From: Apiosordaria backusii
Taxonomy: Eukaryota > Ascomycota > Sordariomycetes > Sordariales > Lasiosphaeriaceae
Assembly (NCBI GenBank): GCA_030549205.1
Contig: JAUKTV010000004.1
Span: 868,001 to 932,000, forward strand
Reading direction: 5' to 3'
DNA: 64,000 nt
The notes beneath the pieces were generated by a model. The model searched no databases. It worked only from the letters and a program-made list of their open reading frames with translations, and had not been told where the DNA came from. The number at the start of each line of letters is the position of its first letter. Position 1 is the first letter of the stretch. The translations under genes were made by a program, and so were the position numbers. Shown here piece after piece: positions 35,024 to 45,824 of this stretch.

Positions 35024-36049
35024 CTAAGCATCGCTGACCTTAAGCGCACCTGGCGCCGAATCCCTAATCTTGTTGATAGCATCAAGAATCTCCTGAGCTC
35101 CCTCGCCAGCCAACTTCTCAGCCAAGCTCTTCCCCAGCGCCTCGGCCTCCTCCAGACTCTCAATTTTCTCTGTCCTCTCCCCATCCACCGCCTTCTTCCC
35201 ATCCAGACTCACAACCGTAACCTTCAACCTCAGCTTCTTCTCCCCCTCCTCCTCAATCCACTTCGTCTCAACCCCAATCGGCACCGAACACCCCCCCTCC
35301 AGCGTCCTCATCACACTCCTCTCCGCAAACGCCGCAACCATCGTATCCTTATCAACCGCAGCCTGAATCAACCTCTCAATCCTCTCATCCCCCTCCCTAA
35401 TCTCCAGCCCCAACGCTCCCTGCCCAACAGCATGCAACAACCCGCCCCCCTCCGTCGAACTCTCCAAAAACTGCCCAATCCTCTCATCATACCCCAACCT
35501 CAACAACCCCGCCGCCGCCAAAATAATCGCATCATACCCCCCCTCCTCATCATCCACCTTCGCCAACCTAGTATCAATATTCCCCCTCACATCCCTAAAC
35601 ACCAACCCTTTGTAACTCCTCTTCAGCTGCGCCGCCCTCCTCACACTACTCGTCCCCACCACTGACCCCTCCTGCAGCTCTTTCAACGTTTTATATTTCC
35701 CCTTTTGCCCCTTCGGAAAAACAACCACATCCCTCGCGTCCTCCCTCTGTGTAACCGCCCCCAGCACGCACCCTTCCGGCAAGCTCGTCGGCATGTCTTT
35801 CAGCGAGTGCACAATAACATCCACCTCTTTATTCACCAACTTCGCCTCCAATTCACTCGTCCAAAGCCCCTTTCCCAAAGACGGCAAAGGCGTGGTCTTG
35901 TCCCGATCTCCCATCGTGGCCATGGAGTGCACTTCGAATTTCACATTCGGGCCGGCGGCTTTGGACAGCGCGGCAATGACGAGGTTGGTCTGCGCCAGGG
36001 CGAGGGCCGAGCGGCGGGTGCCGACTTTGACGGTGTATTCTTCTGCCAT
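35024..36049 (-). CDS. HEM3: Porphobilinogen deaminase (hydroxymethylbilane synthase)
   Basis: An intronless gene of 341 residues. It polymerises four porphobilinogens into hydroxymethylbilane in heme synthesis in the cytosol. The family blocks are complete: VGTRRSALALAQTN, LWTSELEAKLVNKEVDVIVHSLKDMPT with the catalytic Asp of LKDMPT, GTSSVRRAAQLKR, RGNIDTRLAKVD, LLHAVGQGALGLEIR, and EGGCSVPIG, where Cys254 carries the dipyrromethane cofactor. Codon use is strongly C-ending and GC-rich in the 3' half, so a long mirror open frame exists on the plus strand and is not a gene. Confidence 0.97.
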   Translation of the reverse strand: MAEEYTVKVGTRRSALALAQTNLVIAALSKAAGPNVKFEVHSMATMGDRDKTTPLPSLGKGLWTSELEAKLVNKEVDVIVHSLKDMPTSLPEGCVLGAVTQREDARDVVVFPKGQKGKYKTLKELQEGSVVGTSSVRRAAQLKRSYKGLVFRDVRGNIDTRLAKVDDEEGGYDAIILAAAGLLRLGYDERIGQFLESSTEGGGLLHAVGQGALGLEIREGDERIERLIQAAVDKDTMVAAFAERSVMRTLEGGCSVPIGVETKWIEEEGEKKLRLKVTVVSLDGKKAVDGERTEKIESLEEAEALGKSLAEKLAGEGAQEILDAINKIRDSAPGALKVSDA

Positions 36050-36776
36050 TGTTTCTTGTTTCTAAGGTATCCTCTCGTAGTGGTGGTGCTGTTGACTTTC
36101 GGCCAAACTTCGCGCGGGGGGAACCGGGTGTCTCGAGAAAAGGAATTGGGTTTCGAAAAAAAAAAAAAAAGGACCCTGAAAATGTAGCTTATACTACCTT
36201 GACGTTGTCCCACCTCGAAAAAAAGACGACAGCTGTACTCTCGAGAGGGAATTGGTTCAATCGTCTGGCGCAATGGATGAATGCAAATGCAAATGCAAGG
36301 TAAATTATCCAGCAAGGGGAACAGTCCGATGAATCACACCCCGCTCTTCGCTCGCTCGCTCGCTCGGCCGAGGGACAAGTTGAGCAGGAAGTTTTGGAGT
36401 CGCTATAGCGGGGTAGATTTGTCAATTTGTTGACAGGAGTCCGCTGCCAATTCTCAGGAAAGTCACTGCGGGGGCGGGGTAATTTGGTCATACAAGTGTC
36501 CCTCAACACCAAGCAAGCCCCTTCCTTCTATTCGTACTATGTATTTACATAATCCCCAAGGACAGCCTCACTCAGGAGTCAAAACATCATCAATGCCAGG
36601 CCAAAATGAAACAAAAAAGTGTTAATAGGACTACCAACTATCAATTCCCCTTCTATCCCTATTCAAGCGTCTCTAGGTTCCTCATTACTGATTACACCAA
36701 ACCATCGTCTTTCAGGTACCATCTCATCCATCATCATCCAACCCCCTGCTTCGTCATACCCCCCTTCCCCATCTGT
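36050..36776. other. Intergenic; HEM3 promoter and PLAC8-gene 3' region
   Basis: A 727-bp region. It holds a long A-tract near 36157-36171 and a short GCTC tandem run near 36348-36366. No gene is supported; the plus-strand frame from 36606 is a mirror of the PLAC8 gene. Confidence 0.6.
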
Positions 36777-38855
36777 TTACTTCCCATTCTCCTTGTTATT
36801 ACTCCCCCTACTACTCCCCCTACTAGCCTTCCTGTCCTCCTCCAAAAAGTGTTCCAACAACTGATGCGCCCTCTGCGAAACCTTGGCATCCTCTCTCAGC
36901 AAATGCTCCGGCACGCTTCTCTGCCCAGAAGCAGGAGAAGCAACCCTCTCGTCCTGCCCAATCCCATGCTCCTTCACCCTCTGATCAGCCCAGCTCTCCT
37001 CAATTTTAACATCATCCCCCATCTCATGCCCCCTCGCCGGAAACAAAGCAGGACTCTTCACCCGGCCGTCAGCATGCAAATCATGCTCCTCATACTCCCG
37101 CCCCGGACTCGGCGTCAGCACCCTTCTATCCTGACTCAGGCTATGCTGCACATTCAGTCGCTGCAGCTCAGGCGCAGGCACCTTCTCATCAAGATGAATC
37201 CCGTGCGCAAAAGCCCTCGAAGTTGGTGTAGGCACCCGATTGTCCCAGGAAAGATTGTGTTCCCTCGCCCTGTCCACTGGCACATCCACCCTCTGATCCT
37301 CCCCAATCTGATGCTCTCTCACCTCACCTTGCCCAACGTCAGCCTTGACGTCTTCCTCCAACCCATGCTCTTGCTCATTAATCTCAACCTCCCCATCCTC
37401 CTCCAAAATCTGCCCAACAATCTCATCCTCCCTCAAACTATGCCCCCTGGGCTCCTCCTCCTGAACCCCAACCTTCTGATCAACACTAATACTGTGCTGC
37501 TGATCCCCAGCCACCACCTCTTGCACTCGAATATCAGCCTCGATCGGATGATCGCTCGGCTCAATGACCAATTGCACAACTCTCGGATCATGCCCAGGAG
37601 AATGTCTCTGCACAGAGCCTCTTCCATCTGGAACGCGAATGTCAATGCTTAGGCTGTGATTTCTTGGCGAGTGAATCGTATGTGGAACTTGAACATCGGC
37701 ACTGATGCTATGATCCGTCACAGTAGCCCTTCGAAGTCTTGCCGGTGGTGGAGGCTCAGAAACAAACACATCCCCAGGCTGACCTTGAACAATCGCCAAG
37801 TTGGGCGAATTCCCGTCAATCTCCGCCAGAACAGAAGTGGCTTGTTCAACTAGGTTGGTCGCTTGTTCAAACCCAGGTAACTGATGCTGCTCTTGATGTT
37901 GATCAACAGGGACAAAAACCAAGTTCTTGCCACCGCATTTAGGACAGATAGTGTGAGCCTTCCTAGGTAAAGTCACGGCCCCCTTCTTGCCTTTCTTCCC
38001 CTTCTTTGGCTTGCAATCATCCAGACAATACTCTTCCGGTTTCGGGAGATCTGATTTACCGTTTGGTTGCCCCTGTTTCTGAAGCCAACTGTTTACCCCC
38101 GCCATACCGGGAATATTCTCCCTCTTCTGCTGGTCCTGTCTTGGATCTTCCGAGCTATCCCTCTCCGTAATCGGCGTCAAAATTTCCTTCCGTCTCGCAA
38201 ACGGATCTAACGGGCTACCCACACCCGGGATTTGTGGCAGTTGGTCTTTGGGAAACAGAGGGACAACACGTTGCCCTTGGTCGTTTTCGTGAGTGTGAGA
38301 AGCAGTCATTTGCGGCTCTGACCTGTAAGCGTCATTGACAGGCATGGTGTACATTGGCTGAAATCTACTCTCCCCAATGGGCATAGGAGCCTGCATGAGC
38401 ATGATATTGTTCCGGAGGTCTTCCCTCCTGCGAACTTCAAGTTCATTCCGGATAAGTGAGCAGGGCTGGCAAAAGATGCCCTGGGCAATGTCGTCCGAGT
38501 ATTTGCCTTGGATGCCGTAGGTTTTGCGGACGTGGTGTGTTTGCTTGCCTACGTAGACGCCACTGCCGATGCCTATTGGGGTGGTTAGTATGGGTTACAA
38601 GTTTAAGGGGGAGGTGGAGGATTGACATAGGGTAAAGGAACACAGGAGGAAGCAGTTCCAGCACTGCTCGTTGCACCCCTTGTATTTGGTCATGTCTAGG
38701 GGGTTGTCATTGTTGGCAACTCGGTTGAGGCGGTAGTTGGTTCTGCCGAATTGATCGAAGCCGATGAAGCATGATCGAGGGCAGACGCCTCCTTTGCCGG
38801 GCTCGCAGAGGCCGGTTTGCCAATCATCGGGACGGGCACCGAATCTTGTAGTCAT
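36777..38855 (-). CDS. PLAC8-domain protein with a long C-terminal H-x-L-x-x-D-x-R-V repeat array
   Basis: Two exons (38627-38855, 36777-38572; 54-nt intron) give 674 residues. The N-terminal ~125 residues form a PLAC8 Cys-rich domain: DDWQTGLCEPGKGGVCPRSC, KYKGCNEQCWNCFLLCSFTL, and after the junction QGIFCQPCSLIRNELEVR. A Pro/Gln-rich linker follows, with a Lys-rich stretch (KPKKGKKGKKG) and a possible zinc-ribbon half (TICPKCGGKN). From about residue 363 to 655 there are 16 diverged units, each centred on H-x-[LI]-x-x-D-x-[RK]-V. PLAC8 proteins are membrane-associated regulators of ion homeostasis or cell size in other organisms. The role here is unknown and the repeat array matches no family I know. 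The intron donor GTCAAT is weak, but the junction falls inside the PLAC8 core and restores its next cysteine. Confidence 0.86.
36822..37715 (-). repeat. Coding repeat array: 16 diverged ~18-21-residue units
   Basis: Unit starts read, for example, DHSISADVQV, NHSLSIDIRV, DHPIEADIRV, QHSISVDQKV, EHQIGEDQRV, EHNLSWDNRV, QHSLSQDRRV, EHDLHADGRV, EHGIGQDERV, EHLLREDAKV and EHFLEEDRKA. His, Asp and an aliphatic residue between them are nearly invariant, and the residues between units vary. Spacing is mostly 18-21 residues, with one longer gap of about 25. The DNA copies are not near-identical, so the array is old and held by selection on the protein. Confidence 0.88.
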
Positions 38856-39493
38856 TTTTGTTGTAACACTAATTGAAGGAAAGTAAGAAAGACTACCGGG
38901 ATCGTCTTGGTAATGATACCGGGTCGGAGGTTAGGGCTGGATGTGATGAAGAGACGATCGTGGTGTTGTTGGGAAAACAAGAGAAGAGATGGTGTCCATT
39001 GTTAAGAAATTCAAGTCGTCTCTTTGTTGGGACACTGGCGCCTTCCAATCCACATGGGAAAGTGAGTTGAAGAAGGGTTCCTGCTATTGTCAGATATCGC
39101 CAAGCATACGTGAGTCCGCGGTGCCGACGGTGAGGTCAGTGCGGATGAAAGATGGCAGGTCCTTGATGGATGATAGCTCCGCCTTGCAAGAGCCTTCCTA
39201 CCTTGCTCTGACGTCTTCCATTCCCATAATAGCCGACCGGGAACTCATCAGCACTTGCACCAAAATGGGCCCAACACTGTTGCCTCTAGACTTTTGGTAA
39301 CTTTTATATTTGCTAGGGTCTTGTGGAGAATGAGAGTTGAAGAAAAGAATATTGGGCTGATATTGAAAGCTGGGCTAAGCTATTGAAACACTCGTTTGCC
39401 TGAATGAAGCCCCCGGTTAATAACATCTCACTTTTCTGTGGGATCAACCCTTTGAGAAGCCGGCTTGTCGTGCAGTTTCTGAGCTTGCTGTTC
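38856..39493. other. Intergenic
   Basis: A 638-bp gap: the promoter of the PLAC8 gene and the 3' side of the next minus-strand gene. The short plus-strand frame 38989-39300 has no recognisable content. Confidence 0.55.
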
Positions 39494-39615
39494 TCAAGTT
39501 AGCTCGATTCTCACCTCGGAGGGCGCATCACCTACGCTTTCATGGGAGTCATCCATCTCCTTGGATGGGCCATCGCTTTCACCAGAGCTCGACGGGGTTG
39601 GAGGTCCTTCATTGC

Positions 39616-39683
<68 letters not shown>

Positions 39684-40116
39684 TCGCCGTTGTCGCCGCT
39701 GTCGCTGCGGCTGCTCGAAGCATCCGAGTCATTATCTTTGACTTCAGATTTGGGCTCCGAGGCCTGGCGGTCTTTTGAGGTTTGTTCATGTTCAACCCCT
39801 TCGGAATGCTTGTCATGGCCGCCGTGGCTTGAGTGTGCGGGTTTGGAGGGCTTGTAAAGGAGGTAAACGCCAGGCACAGTTATTCCAACGGCGAAAAGCT
39901 GCCTGGTACGAAGAACAAATCATTAAGAGTAAGCAATGGCGTCTCGCCCCGCGACATTCCTTCAGCCACTTACCATGGAAGATCGCTCGACTTTGCAGCG
40001 CTTTCCTGAACACTGGCATATCCTCTCCGAGGGAGGGGACGAGCCAATTGAGCTGGTATAGGCCTCCTGCAAGCTATGCGCAAGCTTGAGCGAACTGCGG
40101 AAGCTCTTGTCCACAT
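39494..40116 (-). CDS. Small mitochondrial membrane protein with Gly-Asp-Ser repeat tail
   Basis: Two exons (39974-40116, 39494-39902) give 183 residues. The first exon is a strong mitochondrial presequence (MWTRASAVRSSLRIACRR, then LARPLPRRGYASVQES). Next comes AAKSSDLPW and, across the splice, QLFAVGITVPGVYLLYKPSK, a short hydrophobic span suggesting a single inner-membrane anchor. The rest is hydrophilic and acidic: a His/Lys/Glu stretch, then about ten tandem Gly-Asp-Ser units coded by a 9-bp minisatellite, then a Ser/Glu/Asp tail ending VRIELT. Its function is unknown. The phase-2 splice (CCATG/GTAAGT) rebuilds the tryptophan codon, which supports the model. An upstream in-frame ATG at 40293 would hide the presequence and is less likely. 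Confidence 0.75.
39613..39704. repeat. 9-bp coding minisatellite (CGCTGTCGC-type unit, about 10 copies)
   Basis: Tandem copies of a 9-bp unit read GAC-AGC-GGC on the coding minus strand. Most copies are identical, with one or two variants at the distal end. The length is a multiple of nine, so copy-number change keeps the frame. Confidence 0.93.
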
Positions 40117-41346
40117 GGCTGGAGTATCTGGAAATTCAGAGGAAGATGATGTTGAGTATCGAGGTAGCGGAAAGATGTCCAGACAAGCTGTAACGGTCAC
40201 CATCAAAAGCTCTTCCTCGGATAAAAGCAGCTTCCTCATCAATTGAATGGCTGGCGTGCTTGTTTCTAGAGCCCTCCATTCCGTTCCTCTCATTGTCCAA
40301 TGATTGTGACTGGGCTGACGTATACGGTCATAGGAGGGGGAGGTACCTGGCGCACAGAGTCATGGAGGTATTCCGACTGTTGGCCCAAGCTCCTAGATGG
40401 CCCCGCACATAATTTGCATTGACATCCGCAAGTGCCCAAGCATCTCTTCCCGAGATACGAAGCGTTCCCAAGAGCAGATGTTGAAGGTTCTTTGGAGTTT
40501 TGAAGTCGACACTGGGTGGCCGTTGAATTTGCCAAGACCCTAAGGCCCTCTTCGGTCAAGCTCCCGGGCGGAGACAGTGGATCTCGGCACTGTCTGACAT
40601 CTTGGTGCAGGGTTCATTGCTGCCGTGGTGGTAAAGACCTACAACCCAGGTATCTTTGAAGGCCTGTTGATAATATTTTGAGGCATATTGAACATGTTAA
40701 AAGACCAGTCCGATAGATTAAAAGGCCTATCTAACATTTCAAAAGGTGTAGGTCAGACAGCTGCTATGTTTTCTGACTTGTGGTACCCGGTTTTGTGCCC
40801 AGAGAGTGTTTGCCAAGCAGGTGGAGACTGTCTTGACCCCGCGACTGTCTTGACCCCGCGATAAGCAAAGACCCCACCACCATGTCGACTCTCCCCCACG
40901 ACGTTGAAGCTGCAGGCCTAAGAGCGCCAATCTCTGTGTTCAATACGAGCACTGACAATTGTTGAGCTTTTTCTGTGGTGCGAGGCGGCCACTAGCCAAC
41001 TCAAAAAAGCCCACTTCAGCCAGGTTTAGTCACCAAACGTTGAAGCTGCCTAAATCAACACTCCCCAAGCTTCCTGTTTGTGAGCAGGGAGATGCTCTAA
41101 ACTTGGAACACTTATTGCAAAAGGGATTTGGAAACCAAACAACTGCTTCCACGTCTTTACAGAACCCCCATTTCTTTTCTCACAACTGTGAGTGCACCAC
41201 CTTCCCTTCTTTCCCCAACCACTCGCCCAGGAACACAGCTGACTCCGCTCCGTATAGCCATCTCCCAGCTTTGGCATTTGACCCCCGAATAGTCGACACT
41301 CATCACGACCGCGATACCACCGACCGGCCCACACCAGAAAGTCAAC
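40117..41346. other. Divergent intergenic region, locally AT-rich
   Basis: About 1.2 kb between the mitochondrial-protein gene and CAND1. The stretch 40660-40750 is notably AT-rich, and a 17-bp direct duplication lies at 40826-40859. No gene. Confidence 0.5.
40826..40859. repeat. 17-bp direct duplication
   Basis: Two adjacent perfect copies of GACTGTCTTGACCCCGC in non-coding DNA. No known regulatory site is recognised. Confidence 0.85.
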
Positions 41347-44300
41347 ATGGCGACCACAATCCCCTCGAACCCGAGCCCTCAGACGCTCAACATTCTTCTC
41401 CAGAAGATCGGGGATCCCGACCCAGATTTCCGGTTCATGGCCCTGAACGACATCCTGACTGTTTTCAACATTGCGAGGCAGGACTTCTTGTCACACGATT
41501 ATAATACGTCGGCACGAACGGTTGATGCGATCGTGAAAACACTGGATGATACCAACGGCGAGGTCCAGGGTCAAGCTATCAAATGGTAATGCCACCTCTC
41601 TCTCTCGCCGCTCTGTTCTCGCAACTGTACGGGCTAACGCTTCGCTTCTTCTGACAGTATTGGACCCATGGTGCAGAAGATTACAGACCAACTCTACATT
41701 CCCATGATGGAGAAGCTGGCGACGCTGAAACTCAAAAACTCGATGGATACATCAATCCCATCCCTTGCCATGCGAGCCATGGTGGCCGCCTTGCCCCGGC
41801 CAGTACCTGGCGTGTCCAGCAACCAGGTCCACGAAGCATACTCAGCTATCAGTAAGGCTTTAATCCCGAGGCTTATTGGGCGGAGTGGATCAACGCCTGG
41901 GCTTTTGGCCACCGAGAACGAATCTTCCGACTACGTCGATGTCCTGATCGAGGTTGTGAAGTCCTTCGGTCCCATGCTCCAGGTGTACGAGATCGAAGTG
42001 ATTCACAACTCGATTGTGACTCTCATGGAGAACGAAAAAGGCAATTCGGTACTTAAGAAACGTGCCGTGGTGGCCATTTCGATGCTTGCCCATTATCTCT
42101 CAGATGACCATCTAGCCGCATTCATCAAGCGTGCTATTCATGTGCTTAACCATCCCAACCTCACGGGCGTCACCCGTCGCCTCTACATCACAGTTCTCGG
42201 CTCCATGGCTCGCTCGGTACCCCAGCGCCTTGGGAATCACCTCCCGGAATTGGCCCCGATTCTTCTCCGTGCTTTGAGTGAGGAAGAACTCGAGGCGCAG
42301 CTCGAGGAGATCAGCGAAGGTGGAGAAGCGAGCCTGGAGTTTAGCGAGGTCCGTGAGGCTGCGTTGGTAGCACTTGAGGCATTCCTTGCTAGCTGCCCTA
42401 ACCAGATGCGCCCTTATACCGATGAATCCATTGAGGCCTGCCTTCGGTATCTTAAATTCGACCCCAACTACGCGGTAGACGACGACGAAGATATGGGTGA
42501 TGAGCAAGAAGACGAGGACGATGAGTTTGATGACGACGATGAAATTGAGGCTGATGGCGGCTTTGACGATGACGACGATGCCAGCTGGAAGGCCAGAAGG
42601 TGTGCCGCAAAGGCGTTACATACGTTGATCTCTACGCGGAGTAGCGGCGATTTGCTCGACAGCGGCGTGCTGTACGCCAAAGTGGCACCGGCTCTTGTCA
42701 AGAGATTTGACGAGCGCGAAGAAAATGTGCGGCTGGAGGTTCTCTCTGCCATGGCTCTCCTTGTTCGTAAGACGGGAGAGGGCGTCATCCCCGAGTTCTC
42801 CCTTGAAAACAACCCCAGCGAATACGTGAACCAGCAGCCTCCGAGCAGGAAACGGAGACGGCAGAGCAGCGCAGGCGGGGCGTCATCGTTCGCCAATGTC
42901 ATCTCAACCGTGGATCTTTCGGGTACCGGGCTGACCTCACCAACCTTGGAAAAAATACCCGCGGCCGGACCTCGTGCTGACCTTGCGGCTCTCACCCCTT
43001 CTATCATCAAGTCAGTAGCCAAGCTGCTCAAGGGAAAGCTTATCCCGACCAAACAGGCTTCCATCAACCTCCTCGATGACATTATCACCGTGCAAAGAGG
43101 CGGGCTTGGTCAATATTTTGACCAAATCTTTGGACCCATCATTGAAGCTATCAAGCCATCTAGCATTGCGTCTACGTCGGCATCGCTCACTTCTGCTGGA
43201 GGTAGTGCCTCTGCGACAGCAACCACACTCAGAATTGCAGCTTTGCGCCTCACCAGCGACATCGTGAAGAACCACTCGTCGGCTGCGCTTCAGCCCCATC
43301 TTCCCAAGCTAGTCACAGGTCTCGTGTCTGTAGCGCATGACCGCTTCTACAAGATATCCAGCGAGGCTATCCAGACGGCTGAGGAAGTTGTGAAGGCCAT
43401 TACGCCTCCTCGCTCCCGACTAACTGCGCAAAAGTTCAAGGGCGAGCTTCAGAAGCTGTACGATGTGATTATCGATCGAATCAGAGACAATGACGCCGAT
43501 GCTGAAGTTCGTCTGAAGGCTATCCACGCCCTTGGCACTCTTTTGGCGAGAACTACAGGAAGCGAAGGTACTGGCTTGCTATCCGAGGAGAAACGCAAGG
43601 CTGCCTTGGGATTCTTACTTGAGCGCTTAAAGAACGAAACTACCAGGATCGCTGCGGTTCGAGCCGTTGATACTGTGGCAACATATTCGCTTGGTGTTAT
43701 TCAGCTTGAGCCTCAATGGATCCGCCAAGTTACCCATGAACTTGCTGCTCAGCTCAGGAAGTCAAACCGGGCCCTGCGCGGTTCAAGCATCATGGCTTTG
43801 AAGCATCTCGTTCTGTCTCCCTCGACAAAGGCGACTCTAGATCCGGAATCTGTTCAGGCAATCGTTACTGCACTCATTCCCGTCATCACCAGCAACGATG
43901 CTCAGCTCTTGGGTCCCGGGCTTCTTATTCTTGCCCATCTTACTCAGGAGGTGCCCGAAGTGGTAATCACCCAGCAGCTCGTGAACGTCATCTGCGGCCT
44001 TGTCAAGGCAACAGTCCCAGGCACAGTCCTCGACTCATTGTTGATTCTAGTGACCAATGCTGGCCAAGCCGGCCAGGGCAAGTCCTTGATGCAGGGGCTG
44101 TTGCGAGAGGTAGGTGTCGCTGGTGACCCCTCTGTAGTTGGCAAGGTCATCGGCACCTTGCTTGTTGCGAGCGGCGACTCGGCTGGAGTCCAACTCGATA
44201 ATTTCGTGAGCGAGGTCAAGAATAACACTGAGGACCAAGCCAGAGCCAGCTTGGCTCTTGCCGTTATCGGTGAGGCAGGATTGAGACTCGGTGCCAAGTT

Positions 44301-45579
44301 CCCGGTGCGGCCAGAACTCTTCTTGGGACAATTTAGCAATGAGTACGACAAGGTCTCGTTGTCGGCAGCTGTCGCGCTTGGACGAGCTGGTGCGGGTAAT
44401 GTCTCCGTGTACCTTCCAGTCATTCTTCAAGCGATGGGGAAGAAAGGCAACACACAATACCTACTCTTGCAGTCCATCAAGGAGATCCTGCAACAAGCGG
44501 CGCTGTCCTCCACAGATATCAGCCAGTATTCCGGCACGATTTGGGATCATATTCTCGCTCTGACGGACGCAGAAGACAACAAGGCAGTCTGTGCAGAATG
44601 TGCAGGCCGTATGGTAATCATCGACCCTAAGACCTATATGCCAAAGCTTGAGGTTCGTGAAACTCTTTCTCTTGCATGCCGCGTACATACTGACACGGTG
44701 AAATCTAGGCTTTGCTCAAGGATAATTCGCCCGTGCTGAGGGCCATTGCCGTTCAAGCATTGAGATACACCCTGCCCGACGACAACGAGGGTTTTGATGC
44801 AGTCCTTAGATCGTCACTTTTCGACATGCTCAAGACGGTCCTTGAGGACCCCGAATTGGAAATTCGCCGTCATGCCCTGTCTACTCTCAACTCTGCCGCT
44901 CACAACAAGTCCGAGCTGATCATGGGTCGTTTCAATCAATTGATTCCCTATGTCATGAAGGAAACAGTCATCAAGCCCGAGCTTATCAGAGAGGTCACCT
45001 TGGGCCCTTACAAGCACAAGATTGACGATGGCCTGGAAGTCCGCAAGGTATGTTTTGAACTCTCTACTATGCTCATGATAGGAATGGTCTCCTAACATGT
45101 ATCTATCACTCTAGGTGGCATACGAAACATTGTACGCGCTCATGGAGACGGCATTCTCCCGTATCAGCATCATCGATCTCTACGACCGCATCATTGCCGG
45201 TCTCTCCGACGAGCATGATATCCGTGCGCTCTGCAACCTCATGGTGTCCAAGCTTGTCTATCTCGACCCGGCGGAGACGATCCGCCGGTTGGATCCTATC
45301 GCCGCCGCCTTCAGAGCCACGCTCTCGACCAAGCTTAAGGAGACAGCCGTCAAGCAAGAGGTGGAAAAACAGGCGGAGGCTAATCGGGCCGTACTTCGCG
45401 TCACTCTGCTCCTCGGTGATAAGCTCAAATCGGAGCTGGCGACGACGGGCAACGCCGGTGGCCACGAGGTGTGGACCAGCTACTGGGATTGGGTCAACAA
45501 GGATTTCAACGAGCAGCTCAAGGCGGTTCGGGAAGAGATAAAGAGCTTGTCCTGGAACATGACCAGTACTGCCTCTTAG
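41347..45579 (+). CDS. Cullin-associated NEDD8-dissociated protein 1 (CAND1/TIP120)
   Basis: Four exons (41347-41585, 41658-44652, 44709-45047, 45115-45579) give about 1345 residues of HEAT repeats. Hallmarks are the N-terminal block KIGDPDPDFRFMALNDI, the early Asp/Glu-rich insertion (about residues 355-390, DDEDMGDEQEDEDDEF), and the C-terminal TIP120-type end (VAYETLYALMETAFSRI, DIRALCNLMVSKL). CAND1 wraps unneddylated cullins and exchanges substrate-receptor modules of SCF-type ubiquitin ligases. All three introns are small and in phase. The 3' end is only about 245 bp from the convergent GMP synthase gene. Confidence 0.95.
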
Positions 45580-45824
45580 GAGGAGATTGCACATTCTGGC
45601 TGAGGCGGCTTGATGGTTCTGAGTCAGGTGATGTCCCAACGCAAGAGCCAGAGAAACTGGAGGTAGCAGAGAAGGTGGAGAAAGCAGAGGAAAGGACGAG
45701 AGCAAAGAAAGGAGGGTAGTAGTCTATTCTTGCTAAGTCTAATTTTGTTAACTGCTTTCTTTGACCCTTGAGAATCCCTTCTCTTTTTTCTTTATGAATC
45801 AATGCCGGAGAAAAATTCAATTTT

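Noticed and set aside
35024..36049. Long plus-strand frame opposite HEM3
   Set aside because: It is a mirror frame caused by strong codon bias. The minus strand encodes a complete porphobilinogen deaminase.
36606..37652. Long plus-strand open frame (348 codons) opposite the PLAC8 gene
   Set aside because: It is the complement of the repeat-coding region. The minus strand carries PLAC8 motifs and a conserved repeat, while the plus-strand product is low-complexity Leu/Pro/Arg.
39542..39857. Plus-strand frames encoding Ala-Val or Ser-Pro-Leu repeats
   Set aside because: These are off-frame reads of the 9-bp minisatellite. The minus-strand frame has the presequence and splice support.
40660..40860. 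AT-rich stretch with short duplications as a transposon relic
   Set aside because: No terminal repeats, target-site duplication or transposase similarity is visible.
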